Shown piece by piece: positions 8,652-16,720 of a stretch of 31,328 bases of DNA; within the stretch, counting starts at the first letter, position 1, and each line of letters begins with the position of its first letter. The notes beneath the pieces were generated by a model, which had not been told where the DNA came from, did no database searches, and saw only the letters and a program-made list of their open reading frames with translations. The position numbers were made by a program, and so were the translations under genes. The stretch spans positions 1 through 31,328 of the forward strand of contig JBFLXN010000008.1 of assembly GCA_040755715.1 (NCBI GenBank), read 5' to 3'. This DNA is from JBFLXN01 sp040755715 [NCBI: Candidatus Edwardsbacteria bacterium] (GTDB lineage Bacteria; Edwardsbacteria; AC1; JBFLXN01).

Positions 8652-9830
8652 ATGGACATCTTTCAAAAATGCTGGGATTTTATTGAAGCGAAAGAGGCAA
8701 GAAGGACAGGATACTATCCTTATTTTCATCCTCTCTCGTCAGCTCAAGAGCCAGAAGTAGTCATTGAAGGCCACAGAATGATTATGATTGGTTCAAATAA
8801 TTATCTTGGACTCACTACCCATCCAAAAGTAAAAGAAGCCGCCTTAGAGGCGGTCAGAAGATTTGGCACGGGTTGCACTGGTTCAAGATTTTTGACAGGA
8901 ACCCTGGAATTACACATTGAACTGGAGAAAAAACTGGCTGAATTTATGGGAAAAGAGACGGCGCTTGTATTTACCACCGGTTTTCTCACAAACCTCGGCA
9001 CCATATCTGCTTTGGTTGATAGGCGAGACCTTTTAATTTTGGATAACCTTGACCACGCCTCCATCATTGATGGGGCGAGACTTTCATTTGGTAGAGTAAT
9101 TAAGTTCAAACATAATGATATGCAAGACCTGGCAAGAATTTTGAAAGAGCATCAAAATAAGCCAAAGTTAATTGTGATTGATGGCGTCTTCAGTATGGAA
9201 GGAGACATTGCTAAACTTCCGGAGATAGTTCGTTTGGCCAAAACATACAAGGCCAGAGTAATGGTTGATGATGCCCATTCAATTGGCGTTTTAGGGAAGA
9301 ACGGTCGGGGCACTGCCGAGCATTTTAATCTAATGAACGAAGTTGATTTAATTATGGGCACATTTAGCAAGTCCTTCGCTTCCATAGGAGGATTCATTAC
9401 CGGTAAATTTGATGTCATTGATTACATCAAGCATAAGGGACGGGCAATGATTTTTTCTGCCGCTCTACCACCTGCCTCCATAGCCGCAGTCAGTGCCGTT
9501 TTAGACATCATTAAAAATGAACCAGAGCGCCGAGAACGACTGTGGGCAAATACTAAAAAGATGCAGTCAGGATTCAAGAATTTGGGCTTTGATATTGGCA
9601 CCAGTGAAACACCAATCATTCCCATCATTGTGGGGGATGACCGTTTAGCCTTTGAGATGTGGAAACAGTTGATGGAGAGAGGAATCTTTGCTAACCCTAT
9701 CATCACTCCAGCAGTGCCACCGGGGAGAGCAATGATTCGCACCAGTTATACTGCTACACATACTGAAGAACAACTTAATTGTGTTTTAGAGGCATTTAGG
9801 GAAGTTGGAGAGAAGTTAGGGGTGATATAA
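8652..9830 (+). CDS. spt: Serine-palmitoyltransferase-like alpha-oxoamine synthase
   Basis: A 392-residue PLP enzyme that condenses an amino acid with an acyl thioester and releases CO2. Family hallmarks are GSNNYLGL (47-54), GTGCTGSRFLTGT (72-84), His135 in DHASIIDG stacking on PLP, the VMVDDAHSIG motif with Asp207 and His209, and the Schiff-base lysine Lys240 in GTFSKSFASIGG. The N-terminal PYFHPLSSAQEPEVVIEG and MIGSNNYLGLTTHP segments look more like bacterial serine palmitoyltransferases than AONS (BioF) or KBL, and no biotin or threonine-catabolism genes are nearby. The product would be 3-ketosphinganine, to be reduced by a partner such as the SDR upstream. The start at 8652 follows AAGAAGGAGTGAAA. 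Upstream in-frame codons lie in a repeat and were not used. KBL or BioF remain alternatives. Confidence 0.8.
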   Translation: MDIFQKCWDFIEAKEARRTGYYPYFHPLSSAQEPEVVIEGHRMIMIGSNNYLGLTTHPKVKEAALEAVRRFGTGCTGSRFLTGTLELHIELEKKLAEFMGKETALVFTTGFLTNLGTISALVDRRDLLILDNLDHASIIDGARLSFGRVIKFKHNDMQDLARILKEHQNKPKLIVIDGVFSMEGDIAKLPEIVRLAKTYKARVMVDDAHSIGVLGKNGRGTAEHFNLMNEVDLIMGTFSKSFASIGGFITGKFDVIDYIKHKGRAMIFSAALPPASIAAVSAVLDIIKNEPERRERLWANTKKMQSGFKNLGFDIGTSETPIIPIIVGDDRLAFEMWKQLMERGIFANPIITPAVPPGRAMIRTSYTATHTEEQLNCVLEAFREVGEKLGVI

Positions 9831-9833
9831 AAA

Positions 9834-10032
9834 ATGCCGAAGCTATTCTTTCCTTTAGCCAAAGCAAGATTCTCAAAGAATAAAAAAGAAATCGTAAGAA
9901 AATTAAAATCTTTGGCTTTAACCGCCAAAAGGAACGATAGTTGATGTCTTTCCCTATAGTAAAAAAGAAATCGGTAATAGTAAGTTTTTGAGAAATGCGA
10001 TGAGGAAGAGTATAAAACTAGTGGGGGCATAA
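9834..10032 (+). pseudogene. Possible decayed MNT-type nucleotidyltransferase
   Basis: A 36-codon frame (9834-9944) with a helical KKEIVRKLKSLA segment ends at a TGA. The next frame, open from 9922, reads T-I-V-D-V-F-P-Y-S-K-K-E-I and continues to a TAA at 10030-10032. The IVDVFPYSKKEI stretch resembles the C-terminal part of small nucleotidyltransferase-fold proteins. The middle of the domain, including the catalytic GSxxxG and DxD, is missing. This reads as a gene remnant with an internal deletion and a frameshift. It may be coincidental. Confidence 0.35.
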
Positions 10033-10049
10033 TTCCCAAAGGTAAAAAA

Positions 10050-10195
10050 TGGAATCACGGATTGGACACCCGCCTGCCAAATCCCGACGGAATGTCGGGA
10101 GGCGGGCAGGGATTAGACGGATTTTAAGAAAACTTTATAGCCACAGAGACAAAAATAAACCGTCAAATCCCTGTAATCCGTGGCTACAAAGCCCA
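10050..10195 (+). repeat. Composite palindromic repeat before the pyrophosphorylase gene
   Basis: Outer arms 'atcacggattg' and 'gtaatccgtggct' enclose a GC-rich hairpin cassette CCCGCCTGCC...GGCGGGCAGGG, with CCCGACggaatGTCGGG at its core. The same GC-rich module recurs at about 28740. The rest of this 390-base spacer is the possible pseudogene and a Shine-Dalgarno sequence. Confidence 0.75.
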
Positions 10196-10220
10196 ATAGT
10201 TAAGGAGGTTCTTTAACAAT

Positions 10221-12731
10221 ATGAAAGCCGTAATTATGGCAGGTGGATTAGGGACAAGACTTAGACCTTTAACCAGCAGTCTACCCAAACCGATGATTCC
10301 AATGGTCAACCGACCGATGATGGAGCATATTCTTCTACTCTTGAAACAACATGGATTTACTAAAATTATCTGCTTACTCTATCATCAGTCAGAAGCCATT
10401 AAAAATTATTTCCAAAATGGTTCAAAGTTTGCCGTGGAGATTCAATATGTGGAGGCAGAAGCGGATTATGGCACGGCCGGAGCCGTAAAGAATGCAGAAG
10501 AGCTTATCAAGGGTGAACGATTTCTTATTATCAGCGGCGATGTCTTGACTGACTTTAATCTCAGTGAAATCGTCAGATTTCATATTCAAAAGAAGGCCCA
10601 AGCAACTATGGCTTTGACCCGGGTAAGAAATCCGTTGGATTATGGAATTGTCATTACTGATGAAGAGGGAAGAATTGTCCGTTTCTTAGAAAAGCCCACC
10701 TGGGGCGAAGTCTTCAGCGATACTATCAACACAGGCATTTATCTTCTGGAACCAGAAGTTTTGGAACTTATTCCTCTCCAAAAAGAATTTGATTTCTCAA
10801 AAAACTTATATCCGTTAATGTTAAAGAGAAATGACCCTCTTTATGGTTTCATTGCCGAAGGCTACTGGCGTGATGTTGGTAATATTGAAGAATATCGCCG
10901 GGCTCATCAAGATGTGCTTCACGGTGATGTAACTATGAAAATTCAGGGGACAAGATTGAACCTCATCGGTAAGGATATCTGGGTGGGAGATAACTCCCGC
11001 ATTGACGCTAAACATACTCAACTTAAAGGAGCGGTGGTCATTGGAAAAAGATGCCGGATTAAAGAAAGTGTGCGAATTTATAATTCGGTAATCGGCGATG
11101 ATTCTATCATAGAGGAAGATGTAGTTATCCGCAATTCCATCCTCTGGAATAATGTCAGAGTTAGTCGTGACTCAGAAATCATTGAAGCCATCGTGGCCGA
11201 CCATTGCGAAATTGGGGAAAAGGTTATCGTGCAAGAAAATGCGGTAATCTCCAGTGAATGTCGCCTAGGAGCGAAGTCTGAAGTTAAATCAAATGTAAAA
11301 TTGTGGCCGGGAAAATCTGTGGAAGAAGGTGCCGTCCTTTCCACCAGTTTGGTCTGGGGTGATCGCTGGTTAAAAGAATTTTTCAGCGATGCCCGTGTCA
11401 CTGGTTTAGCCAATATAGAGGTTACCCCAGAATTTGCCGCCAAACTGGGAGCGGCTTTCGGTGCTTATCTGGGTAAAGGTAGTTATGTCTTAACCAGCCG
11501 AGACAGTCATCCTTCAAGTCGGATGGTCAATCGCGCCTTAATTTGTGGTCTGCTCTCTGCTGGCGTAAATGTTGAGGATTTACGATCTTTGCCAATTCCT
11601 TTAGTCCGCTATCAATTGAAGTCGGGTAAAGAGAAGGCTGGCTTGCATACCCGCAAATCTCCCTTTGATGAAAAACTAACGGACATTCTCTTTTTTGATA
11701 CAGACGGGAAGGACTTGCCTCCAGCCAAGGTCAAAAGCGTAGAACGATTATTTTTGCGGGAAGATTTCCATCGGGCGGCTCATAATGAAACCGGTAATTT
11801 GGATTTCCCAGTGCGAATCGTAGAAAGTTATAAAGAAGGACTCTTTCATCATATTGATGCAGAGGCAATCCGCCAATCTCACCTAAAGGTAATTATTGAC
11901 TATGCCTATGGCAGTGCCTCAGAAATATTTCCTGCAATTCTTGGGGCTTTTGGCTTGGAAGTAATAGCACTCAATGCCTTTATTGACCCCTCAAAACTAA
12001 CCAAGACAAAAGAGGATTTTGATAATTCACTTAAGCAACTCTCTAATATCGTCCATTCCTTGAAAGCGCAGATTGGTTTTTTATTTGATACCGGTGCTGA
12101 AAAAATTTTCTTGCTCAATGAAAGAGGCGAAATATTGGATGGCGACCTAACTTTGGCTTTGGTTACTCTTTTAGTATTAAAGGGAACTAATATAAAAAAG
12201 ATTGCCGTGCCGGTCAATGCTTCTAGAACGATAGAAGAAATGGCCGAACGCTATGGAGTTCAGGTGAAGAGAATCGGAACTGATACTCGTTCTATGATGG
12301 ATGTCTCAAGTGAAGTCGGTTTTGTCGGCACCAAAAATGGGGGGTTTATCTTCCCTGAATTCCAGCCAGCCTTTGATGCCATGCTTACTGTTTGCAAAAT
12401 ATTAGAGTTGATGGGAAAATGTGAAGAAACACTGGGTGATTTACAAAAGGAAGTGCCAAAGACTTTTATCTTGCGGCAAAATCTGCCCTGCCCGATGACT
12501 TTGAAAGGCACTATTCTCCGCCGCCTGATTGAAGAGACAAAAACCTTTCCTTATCGAGAATTGATTGACGGAGTTAAACTTCATTTTGACAGAGACTGGA
12601 TTCAGATTATTCCTGATAGTACCAGAAGTTTCTTCCATATCAATGCAGAATCCGCTAAGCGAGAGAAAGCAGAGGCGTTGATTGAAGAATATAAGAGCAA
12701 AATTGAACAATGGCTCAAAGAAGAGGAATAA
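10221..12731 (+). CDS. Mannose-1-phosphate guanylyltransferase / phosphomannomutase-like fusion
   Basis: An 836-residue three-part protein. Residues 1-235 are a nucleotidyltransferase with GGLGTRLRPLT...PKPMIP (8-27) and the GD pair at 106-107, making an NDP-sugar, probably GDP-mannose. Residues ~250-380 are a left-handed beta-helix of hexapeptide repeats. Residues ~390-836 have the fold of alpha-D-phosphohexomutases. In that domain the usual TASHNP catalytic serine loop is replaced by AGLHTRKSPFD (473-483), and the metal-binding DxDxDR is replaced by FDTGAEK (622-628), so mutase activity is doubtful. The same substitution pattern occurs in a known bacterial subfamily of such fusions. A TAAGGAGG Shine-Dalgarno precedes the ATG. 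The next gene overlaps its last 22 bases. It likely supplies sugar nucleotides for surface polysaccharide or glycolipid. Confidence 0.88.
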   Translation: MKAVIMAGGLGTRLRPLTSSLPKPMIPMVNRPMMEHILLLLKQHGFTKIICLLYHQSEAIKNYFQNGSKFAVEIQYVEAEADYGTAGAVKNAEELIKGERFLIISGDVLTDFNLSEIVRFHIQKKAQATMALTRVRNPLDYGIVITDEEGRIVRFLEKPTWGEVFSDTINTGIYLLEPEVLELIPLQKEFDFSKNLYPLMLKRNDPLYGFIAEGYWRDVGNIEEYRRAHQDVLHGDVTMKIQGTRLNLIGKDIWVGDNSRIDAKHTQLKGAVVIGKRCRIKESVRIYNSVIGDDSIIEEDVVIRNSILWNNVRVSRDSEIIEAIVADHCEIGEKVIVQENAVISSECRLGAKSEVKSNVKLWPGKSVEEGAVLSTSLVWGDRWLKEFFSDARVTGLANIEVTPEFAAKLGAAFGAYLGKGSYVLTSRDSHPSSRMVNRALICGLLSAGVNVEDLRSLPIPLVRYQLKSGKEKAGLHTRKSPFDEKLTDILFFDTDGKDLPPAKVKSVERLFLREDFHRAAHNETGNLDFPVRIVESYKEGLFHHIDAEAIRQSHLKVIIDYAYGSASEIFPAILGAFGLEVIALNAFIDPSKLTKTKEDFDNSLKQLSNIVHSLKAQIGFLFDTGAEKIFLLNERGEILDGDLTLALVTLLVLKGTNIKKIAVPVNASRTIEEMAERYGVQVKRIGTDTRSMMDVSSEVGFVGTKNGGFIFPEFQPAFDAMLTVCKILELMGKCEETLGDLQKEVPKTFILRQNLPCPMTLKGTILRRLIEETKTFPYRELIDGVKLHFDRDWIQIIPDSTRSFFHINAESAKREKAEALIEEYKSKIEQWLKEEE

Positions 12732-13177
12732 GAAAGCACAAGATATTTGTTTCCCTCGGTCTCATTTTGGTTATTTTTTTCGGAGTAACACAGCTCTATT
12801 ATGCATTTTTCTCTCAAAAAGCAAACATCAAAAAAACTGTGCTTAAAACCAAAAAGTCCTTGGAAGTAGGGGACATTAGAGGCTTTCTAAGTTTTCTTTC
12901 CAAAGACTTTTTTGATAATCACGGACTAAATCATCAACAAGTGGAAGAAGGACTAAAGGAACTCTTCCGAGAATTTGATGGAATTAAGATTAATGTTACT
13001 AGCCAGAAGATAAGAGTGAACGGAGAATCGGCTACTGACAGTTTAGGAGCAATTGTGATAGTGAAAAGAGGTGGAGAGCAAGGCTTCTTGCTCGGTTCCT
13101 TTGTCCAACCGGCACCGGTGAAAGTTAACTTGATGAAGGAAAAAGGAGAGTGGAAAGTAAAGAGAGTAGAGTGGTGA
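12710..13177 (+). CDS. Membrane-anchored NTF2/SnoaL-like hypothetical protein
   Basis: A 155-residue protein not recognised by name. A basic N-terminus (MAQRRGIRKHK) is followed by one membrane helix (residues ~13-33), so the rest should face the periplasm. The soluble part begins with a helical segment (VLKTKKSLEVGDIRGFLSFLSKDF) and continues with alternating beta-strands ending in GEWKVKRVEW. This is the pattern of NTF2-like cone folds, such as DUF4440-type domains. The start codon lies inside the end of the preceding gene with a 22-base overlap, which suggests translational coupling. No Shine-Dalgarno is evident. A stalk or scaffold for envelope assembly is possible, but no function can be claimed. 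Confidence 0.7.
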   Translation: MAQRRGIRKHKIFVSLGLILVIFFGVTQLYYAFFSQKANIKKTVLKTKKSLEVGDIRGFLSFLSKDFFDNHGLNHQQVEEGLKELFREFDGIKINVTSQKIRVNGESATDSLGAIVIVKRGGEQGFLLGSFVQPAPVKVNLMKEKGEWKVKRVEW

Positions 13178-13203
13178 TGTTAGACAGTATCTTGCGACCT
13201 AGG

Positions 13204-13328
13204 AATTTCAAAAATCAAACATCAAATATCAAAATTAAGGAACAAAAATGTTTCTTAGATAAATTCAAAATTTTTGCCCTCGCCCTGAGCTCGGGCCGAA
13301 GGGATTTTTACATTTTGATATTTGCATT
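13204..13328 (+). repeat. TCAAAAT-family palindrome
   Basis: Left units (AAAATCAAACATCAAATATC) face right units (TTTTGATATTTGCATTT). A short GC-rich hairpin, CCCTGAGCTCGGGC, lies between them. It resembles the element at 17525-17712. Confidence 0.65.
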
Positions 13329-13353
13329 TATGCCGACCAAAGGGAGGCATATT

Positions 13354-13662
13354 TTGTCTTGGTTGGAAAATATTAGAGACACTTATGGGGTGAATCCGTA
13401 TATCTTTGGTTTACTCTATCTTTTGGGAGTGATACCATTTTGGTTCAGTATTTACAAAATGGCTTTCTATTTAAAAAAAGAAGAGACTAAAAAAATCTTC
13501 AGATGGGCGTTGGTTCTGGGTGCGAGCATTGTTACCCCATTTATCTATGTAGCCATTTGGGGGAGAAATTTACCCTTCTGGTTTTGGCTAGTTGTGGGTG
13601 GACTTATTTTCTCTTCGGCTTTCTCCGCTATAAGAAAACTCCGAACAAAACGAGAATTGTAG
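13354..13662 (+). CDS. Small conserved membrane protein
   Basis: A 102-residue protein when started at TTG 13354, which has a good Shine-Dalgarno (AAAGGGAGG, 13339-13347) seven bases upstream. ATG 13330 is an alternative, but it adds residues translated from the tail of a repeat. The protein has the arrangement NIRDTYGVNPYIFGLLYLLGVIPFWF, then a second helix (ALVLGASIVTPFIYVAIWG) and a third (LPFWFWLVVGGLIFSSAFSAI), followed by a basic tail, so three membrane helices with a cytoplasmic C-terminus. It belongs to a family of small bacterial inner-membrane proteins that I recognise only by pattern, with no known function. The lysS gene follows after a repeat spacer. Confidence 0.7.
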   Translation: MSWLENIRDTYGVNPYIFGLLYLLGVIPFWFSIYKMAFYLKKEETKKIFRWALVLGASIVTPFIYVAIWGRNLPFWFWLVVGGLIFSSAFSAIRKLRTKREL

Positions 13663-13738
13663 TGCCGAGGTTTGTCCTCGGCGAGTTGGGGACAAGTCCC
13701 TCGGCCGTAGCCTATGGGCGAGGCCCAACGGTACAGAA
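13663..13738 (+). repeat. GC-rich hairpin cluster before lysS
   Basis: Consecutive hairpins GCCGAGGtttgtCCTCGGC, GGGGACaaGTCCC and GCCtatGGGC make a compact structured repeat. It could also end transcription of the small membrane protein, but no U-tract follows. Confidence 0.6.
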
Positions 13739-13772
13739 GGGAAAAACTGCATATCCCAAAGGAGCCTTTTGC

Positions 13773-15245
13773 ATGACTGAATTCAGCGAGTATTTCCAAG
13801 AACGAAAAAGAAAGTTAGAAGAACTGAAGAGAAAAGGAATAGAACCTTATCCTCATCACTATTCACCGACCCATACCTCAAAAGAAATATTAGAAAAATT
13901 TTCTGAACTCACAAGTTCAACAAAGAATATTTCTGTTGCAGGAAGGATAATGACTATCCGAGGACATGGCAAAGCCACTTTTGCTCATCTACAAGATGGT
14001 GCCGGAAAGATACAAATCTATGTACGAGAGGATACTGTTGGCAAATCTGCCTACGAAGTCTTTAAACTATTTGACATTAGCGATATTATCGGTGTGGAAG
14101 GACCTGTGTTTAAAACTCACACTGGTGAGATTACGGTAGAAGCAAAAATAATCACTTTACTTTGTAAATCACTGCGACCCTTGCCGGAAAAATGGCATGG
14201 CTTGGTGGATAAAGAAACGAGGTACCGACAGCGCTATGCTGATTTGATTATGAATCCTCAGGTGAAAGATACTTTTGTCATTCGCTCGAAAATCATCCGC
14301 TCAATTAGACACTATCTTGATGAACTTGGCTTCTTAGAAGTGGAGACACCTATCATTCAGCCGCAATATGGCGGTGCTTTCGCCAGACCATTTATTACCC
14401 ACCATCACGCTTTAGATTTAGACCTATATTTACGCATTTCTGATGAACTCTATTTAAAACGTCTAATCGTCGGTGGATTTGACAAGATTTATGAATTCTG
14501 CAAAGATTTTAGAAATGAAGGGATGGATAGAGACCACAATCCAGAATTCACTCAACTGGAACTCTATCAAGCTTACGCTGATTATAGGGATATGATGAAA
14601 TTAACTGAAGAATTATTTTGCCTCGTGGCTCAAGAAGTAAAACAAAGTACAAAAATAGAATATGAAGGGCAGGAGATCGACCTTACCCCCCCCTGGAAGA
14701 GAATTTCTTATTTTGAAGCATTTAAGGAATATACGGGGACTGATTTCACGAATTTAGAAACAAAGGAAATTTTTGAAAAAGGGGGAAAACTCGGCGTAGA
14801 GACTTTGGACCCAAATGGAAGTAAAGGTAAGTTATTAGAGGAAATTTTTGGAGAACTCGTTGAACCAAAGTTAATCCAGCCGACTTTTGTGATTGATTAT
14901 CCGGTTGAACATTCGCCTTTGGCCAAGAAAAAGAGGGACAATCCAAATTTAGTTGAAAGATTTGAGCCAATCATTTGTGGCAAGGAGTTAGGGAATGCCT
15001 TTTCCGAGTTGAACGACCCTTTAGAGCAAAGAGAGAGATTTGAGCAGCAGATGAAATTGCGTCAACAAGGCGAAATAGAAATTCAGCCTTTGGATGAAGA
15101 TTTCTTGCGGGCTCTGGAATATGGAATGCCACCCACTGGTGGACTGGGACTGGGCCTTGACCGGATAGTAATGCTCTTCGCTAATGTACATTCTATCAGA
15201 GATGTCCTCTTCTTTCCCCAGATGAGACCGGAGATTCTAATATAA
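13773..15245 (+). CDS. lysS: Lysyl-tRNA synthetase, class II
   Basis: Attaches lysine to tRNA-Lys. The 490-residue length is usual. An N-terminal OB-fold anticodon-binding domain (ISVAGRIMTIRGHGKATFAHLQDGAGKIQIYV, residues ~50-80) is followed by the class II catalytic core. That core has motif 1 around RSKIIRSIRHYLDELGFLEVETP, motif 2 FRNEGMDRDHNPEFTQLE and motif 3 GLGLGLDRIVMLF. The ATG at 13773 was chosen because AAAGGAG lies nine bases upstream and the protein then begins as family members do. The open frame upstream of it runs through the previous gene in another frame and is not real. A run of eight C residues (14686-14693) lies within the coding region. The lysS-lolC order is common in bacteria. 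Confidence 0.96.
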   Translation: MTEFSEYFQERKRKLEELKRKGIEPYPHHYSPTHTSKEILEKFSELTSSTKNISVAGRIMTIRGHGKATFAHLQDGAGKIQIYVREDTVGKSAYEVFKLFDISDIIGVEGPVFKTHTGEITVEAKIITLLCKSLRPLPEKWHGLVDKETRYRQRYADLIMNPQVKDTFVIRSKIIRSIRHYLDELGFLEVETPIIQPQYGGAFARPFITHHHALDLDLYLRISDELYLKRLIVGGFDKIYEFCKDFRNEGMDRDHNPEFTQLELYQAYADYRDMMKLTEELFCLVAQEVKQSTKIEYEGQEIDLTPPWKRISYFEAFKEYTGTDFTNLETKEIFEKGGKLGVETLDPNGSKGKLLEEIFGELVEPKLIQPTFVIDYPVEHSPLAKKKRDNPNLVERFEPIICGKELGNAFSELNDPLEQRERFEQQMKLRQQGEIEIQPLDEDFLRALEYGMPPTGGLGLGLDRIVMLFANVHSIRDVLFFPQMRPEILI

Positions 15246-15257
15246 TACTTAGAGGCA

Positions 15258-15352
15258 AAGATTGGCACAGATTTTTGAACACAGATAGGCACAGATGTGA
15301 TTTATCTGCGCTCATTTTGTGTTTTTTTATCTGCGCTCATCTGTGGAATTAT
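15258..15352 (+). repeat. ATCTGTG-family repeat forming the lolC leader
   Basis: CACAGAT units (GGCACAGATTTTTG, AACACAGATAGGCACAGAT) on the left face ATCTGCGCTCATTTTGTG and ATCTGCGCTCATCTGTGG on the right. The element runs to within a few bases of the lolC start codon and replaces a normal Shine-Dalgarno region. Confidence 0.75.
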
Positions 15353-15357
15353 TCATT

Positions 15358-16584
15358 ATGCGCTATGAAATTTTTATCGCTCTGCGCCATCTAAAATCTC
15401 GCCGCGGCTCGGGTTTTGTCTCTGTCATTACTCTAATTTCGGTAGGCGGCGTCTTTTTAGGCGTGGCAGCTTTGCTCGTTGTCCTTTCAGTGATGAATGG
15501 CTTTCAAAATGAATTGCGCAATAAAATTCTGGGCATTAATGCTCACATTATTGTCCTTAAATATCGTAACGAAGGGATTGAAAATTATCAAACCATCATT
15601 CCTGAGATTAAAAAAGAAAGAGAGGTCTTGGGAGCTGCTCCATTTATCTATTCCAAGGCAATGATTTCTAGTGGAAGAAATGTTGATGGGCTAATTGTTA
15701 GAGGAATTGATACCGAATTAGAGAGTGAAGTTACACAAATCCAAAAGCAAATTATAGCTGGCGATTTAGACTTGACGACGAAAGATGGTTATCCCGGAAT
15801 CGTCTTAGGTGTTGAATTAGCTGGTAAATTACAAGCCCATTTAGCTGAGTTGGTAACTCTTTCTTCACCATTTGGTTACACCGCTACCCCTTTAGGCCAT
15901 ATTCCCAAAATGAAGAAATTTCGTTTGACTGGAATATTTGATTCGGGAATGTATGAATATAATGCAACCTTGGGATTTATTTCCATTCCTGCCGCCCAGG
16001 ATTTTTTTGCTCTAGGTCAGACAATCACCGGCATTCAGGTAAAAATTGATGATATCTATCAAGCTCCGCAGATTGGTAAATCAATTGTTAAACGGCTCGG
16101 CTATCCCTTCAGAACCAATGACTGGATTGAACTCAATTGGAATCTTTTCTCAGCGCTGAAATTAGAAAAAACGACGATGTTTCTTATTCTGATTTTAATT
16201 ATTCTTGTCGCCGCCTTCAGTATCATCTGTACCTTGATTATGATTGTATTGGAGAAGACGAAGGAGATTGGTATTTTGAAATCAATGGGGGCTACGGCAA
16301 AAAGCATTATGCTTATTTTTATCTGTGAAGGACTATTGATGGGTCTGGTAGGAACAATTTTAGGGTGTCTGGCGGGATATATCCTCTGCTCGGTTTTGGC
16401 ACACTATAAATTTGTGACTTTACCAGCAGATGTTTATTTTATTGACCGATTACCTGTCTTGATGGAAACAAGTGATTTTCTAAGTGTAGCTCTGGCAGCT
16501 CTTGTGATTACTTTCTTGGCCACCATTTATCCTTCCTGGCGGGCGGCGAGATTACAGCCAATAGAAGCAATTAGCCATGAGTAA
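15358..16584 (+). CDS. lolC: LolC/LolE-type lipoprotein-releasing ABC permease
   Basis: Inner-membrane permease of the LolCDE machine, which extracts outer-membrane lipoproteins. The 408-residue protein starts MRYEIFIALRHLKSRRGSGF, the standard family N-terminus. A first membrane helix (~20-46, with the VLSVMNGFQNELRNKILG continuation) is followed by a large periplasmic domain (~50-260). Three further membrane helices fill the C-terminus, with the FtsX/MacB-type TKEIGILKSMGAT coupling segment after helix 2. ATG 15358 is preferred over 15319, whose extra residues come from a repeat, although no Shine-Dalgarno is seen. The ATPase partner LolD, often the next gene, is absent here and must be encoded elsewhere. 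The downstream gene is convergent. One protein may serve for both LolC and LolE. Confidence 0.92.
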   Translation: MRYEIFIALRHLKSRRGSGFVSVITLISVGGVFLGVAALLVVLSVMNGFQNELRNKILGINAHIIVLKYRNEGIENYQTIIPEIKKEREVLGAAPFIYSKAMISSGRNVDGLIVRGIDTELESEVTQIQKQIIAGDLDLTTKDGYPGIVLGVELAGKLQAHLAELVTLSSPFGYTATPLGHIPKMKKFRLTGIFDSGMYEYNATLGFISIPAAQDFFALGQTITGIQVKIDDIYQAPQIGKSIVKRLGYPFRTNDWIELNWNLFSALKLEKTTMFLILILIILVAAFSIICTLIMIVLEKTKEIGILKSMGATAKSIMLIFICEGLLMGLVGTILGCLAGYILCSVLAHYKFVTLPADVYFIDRLPVLMETSDFLSVALAALVITFLATIYPSWRAARLQPIEAISHE

Positions 16585-16696
16585 TCGGAATAATGGTAAC
16601 GATTACGACGATTATAAACCGATTACAGCGATAAAAACCGTCCAGACAAAAAGTCGGGATAAAATCGCCGTAATCTTATTTTTAATCGATGTAATC
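16580..16696 (+). repeat. GTAATCG/GATTAC repeat between convergent genes
   Basis: Units such as GAGTAATCGG, AACGATTACGACGATTATAAACCG, GCCGTAATC and ATCGATGTAATC alternate in both orientations. A short frame across it is repeat-derived and is not called as a gene. Confidence 0.65.
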
Positions 16697-16720
16697 AATG
16701 CAACGAAGTTGCATTTCTTG
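16697..16720. terminator. Hairpin between lolC and ymdB, possible terminator
   Basis: AATGCAAC-gaa-GTTGCATT makes a perfect 8-bp stem five bases beyond the end of ymdB. It is followed on the plus strand by TCTTGTT, a weak U-tract. It could end transcription of either convergent gene. Confidence 0.4.

Noticed and set aside
8652-9830. Annotation as glycine C-acetyltransferase or 8-amino-7-oxononanoate synthase
   Set aside because: The family match is possible, but the N-terminal segment, the GSNNYLGL variant and the lipid-gene context fit serine palmitoyltransferase better.
13503-13772. N-terminal extension of lysS
   Set aside because: The extension overlaps the small membrane protein in another frame and a GC-rich repeat; ATG 13773 has a good Shine-Dalgarno.
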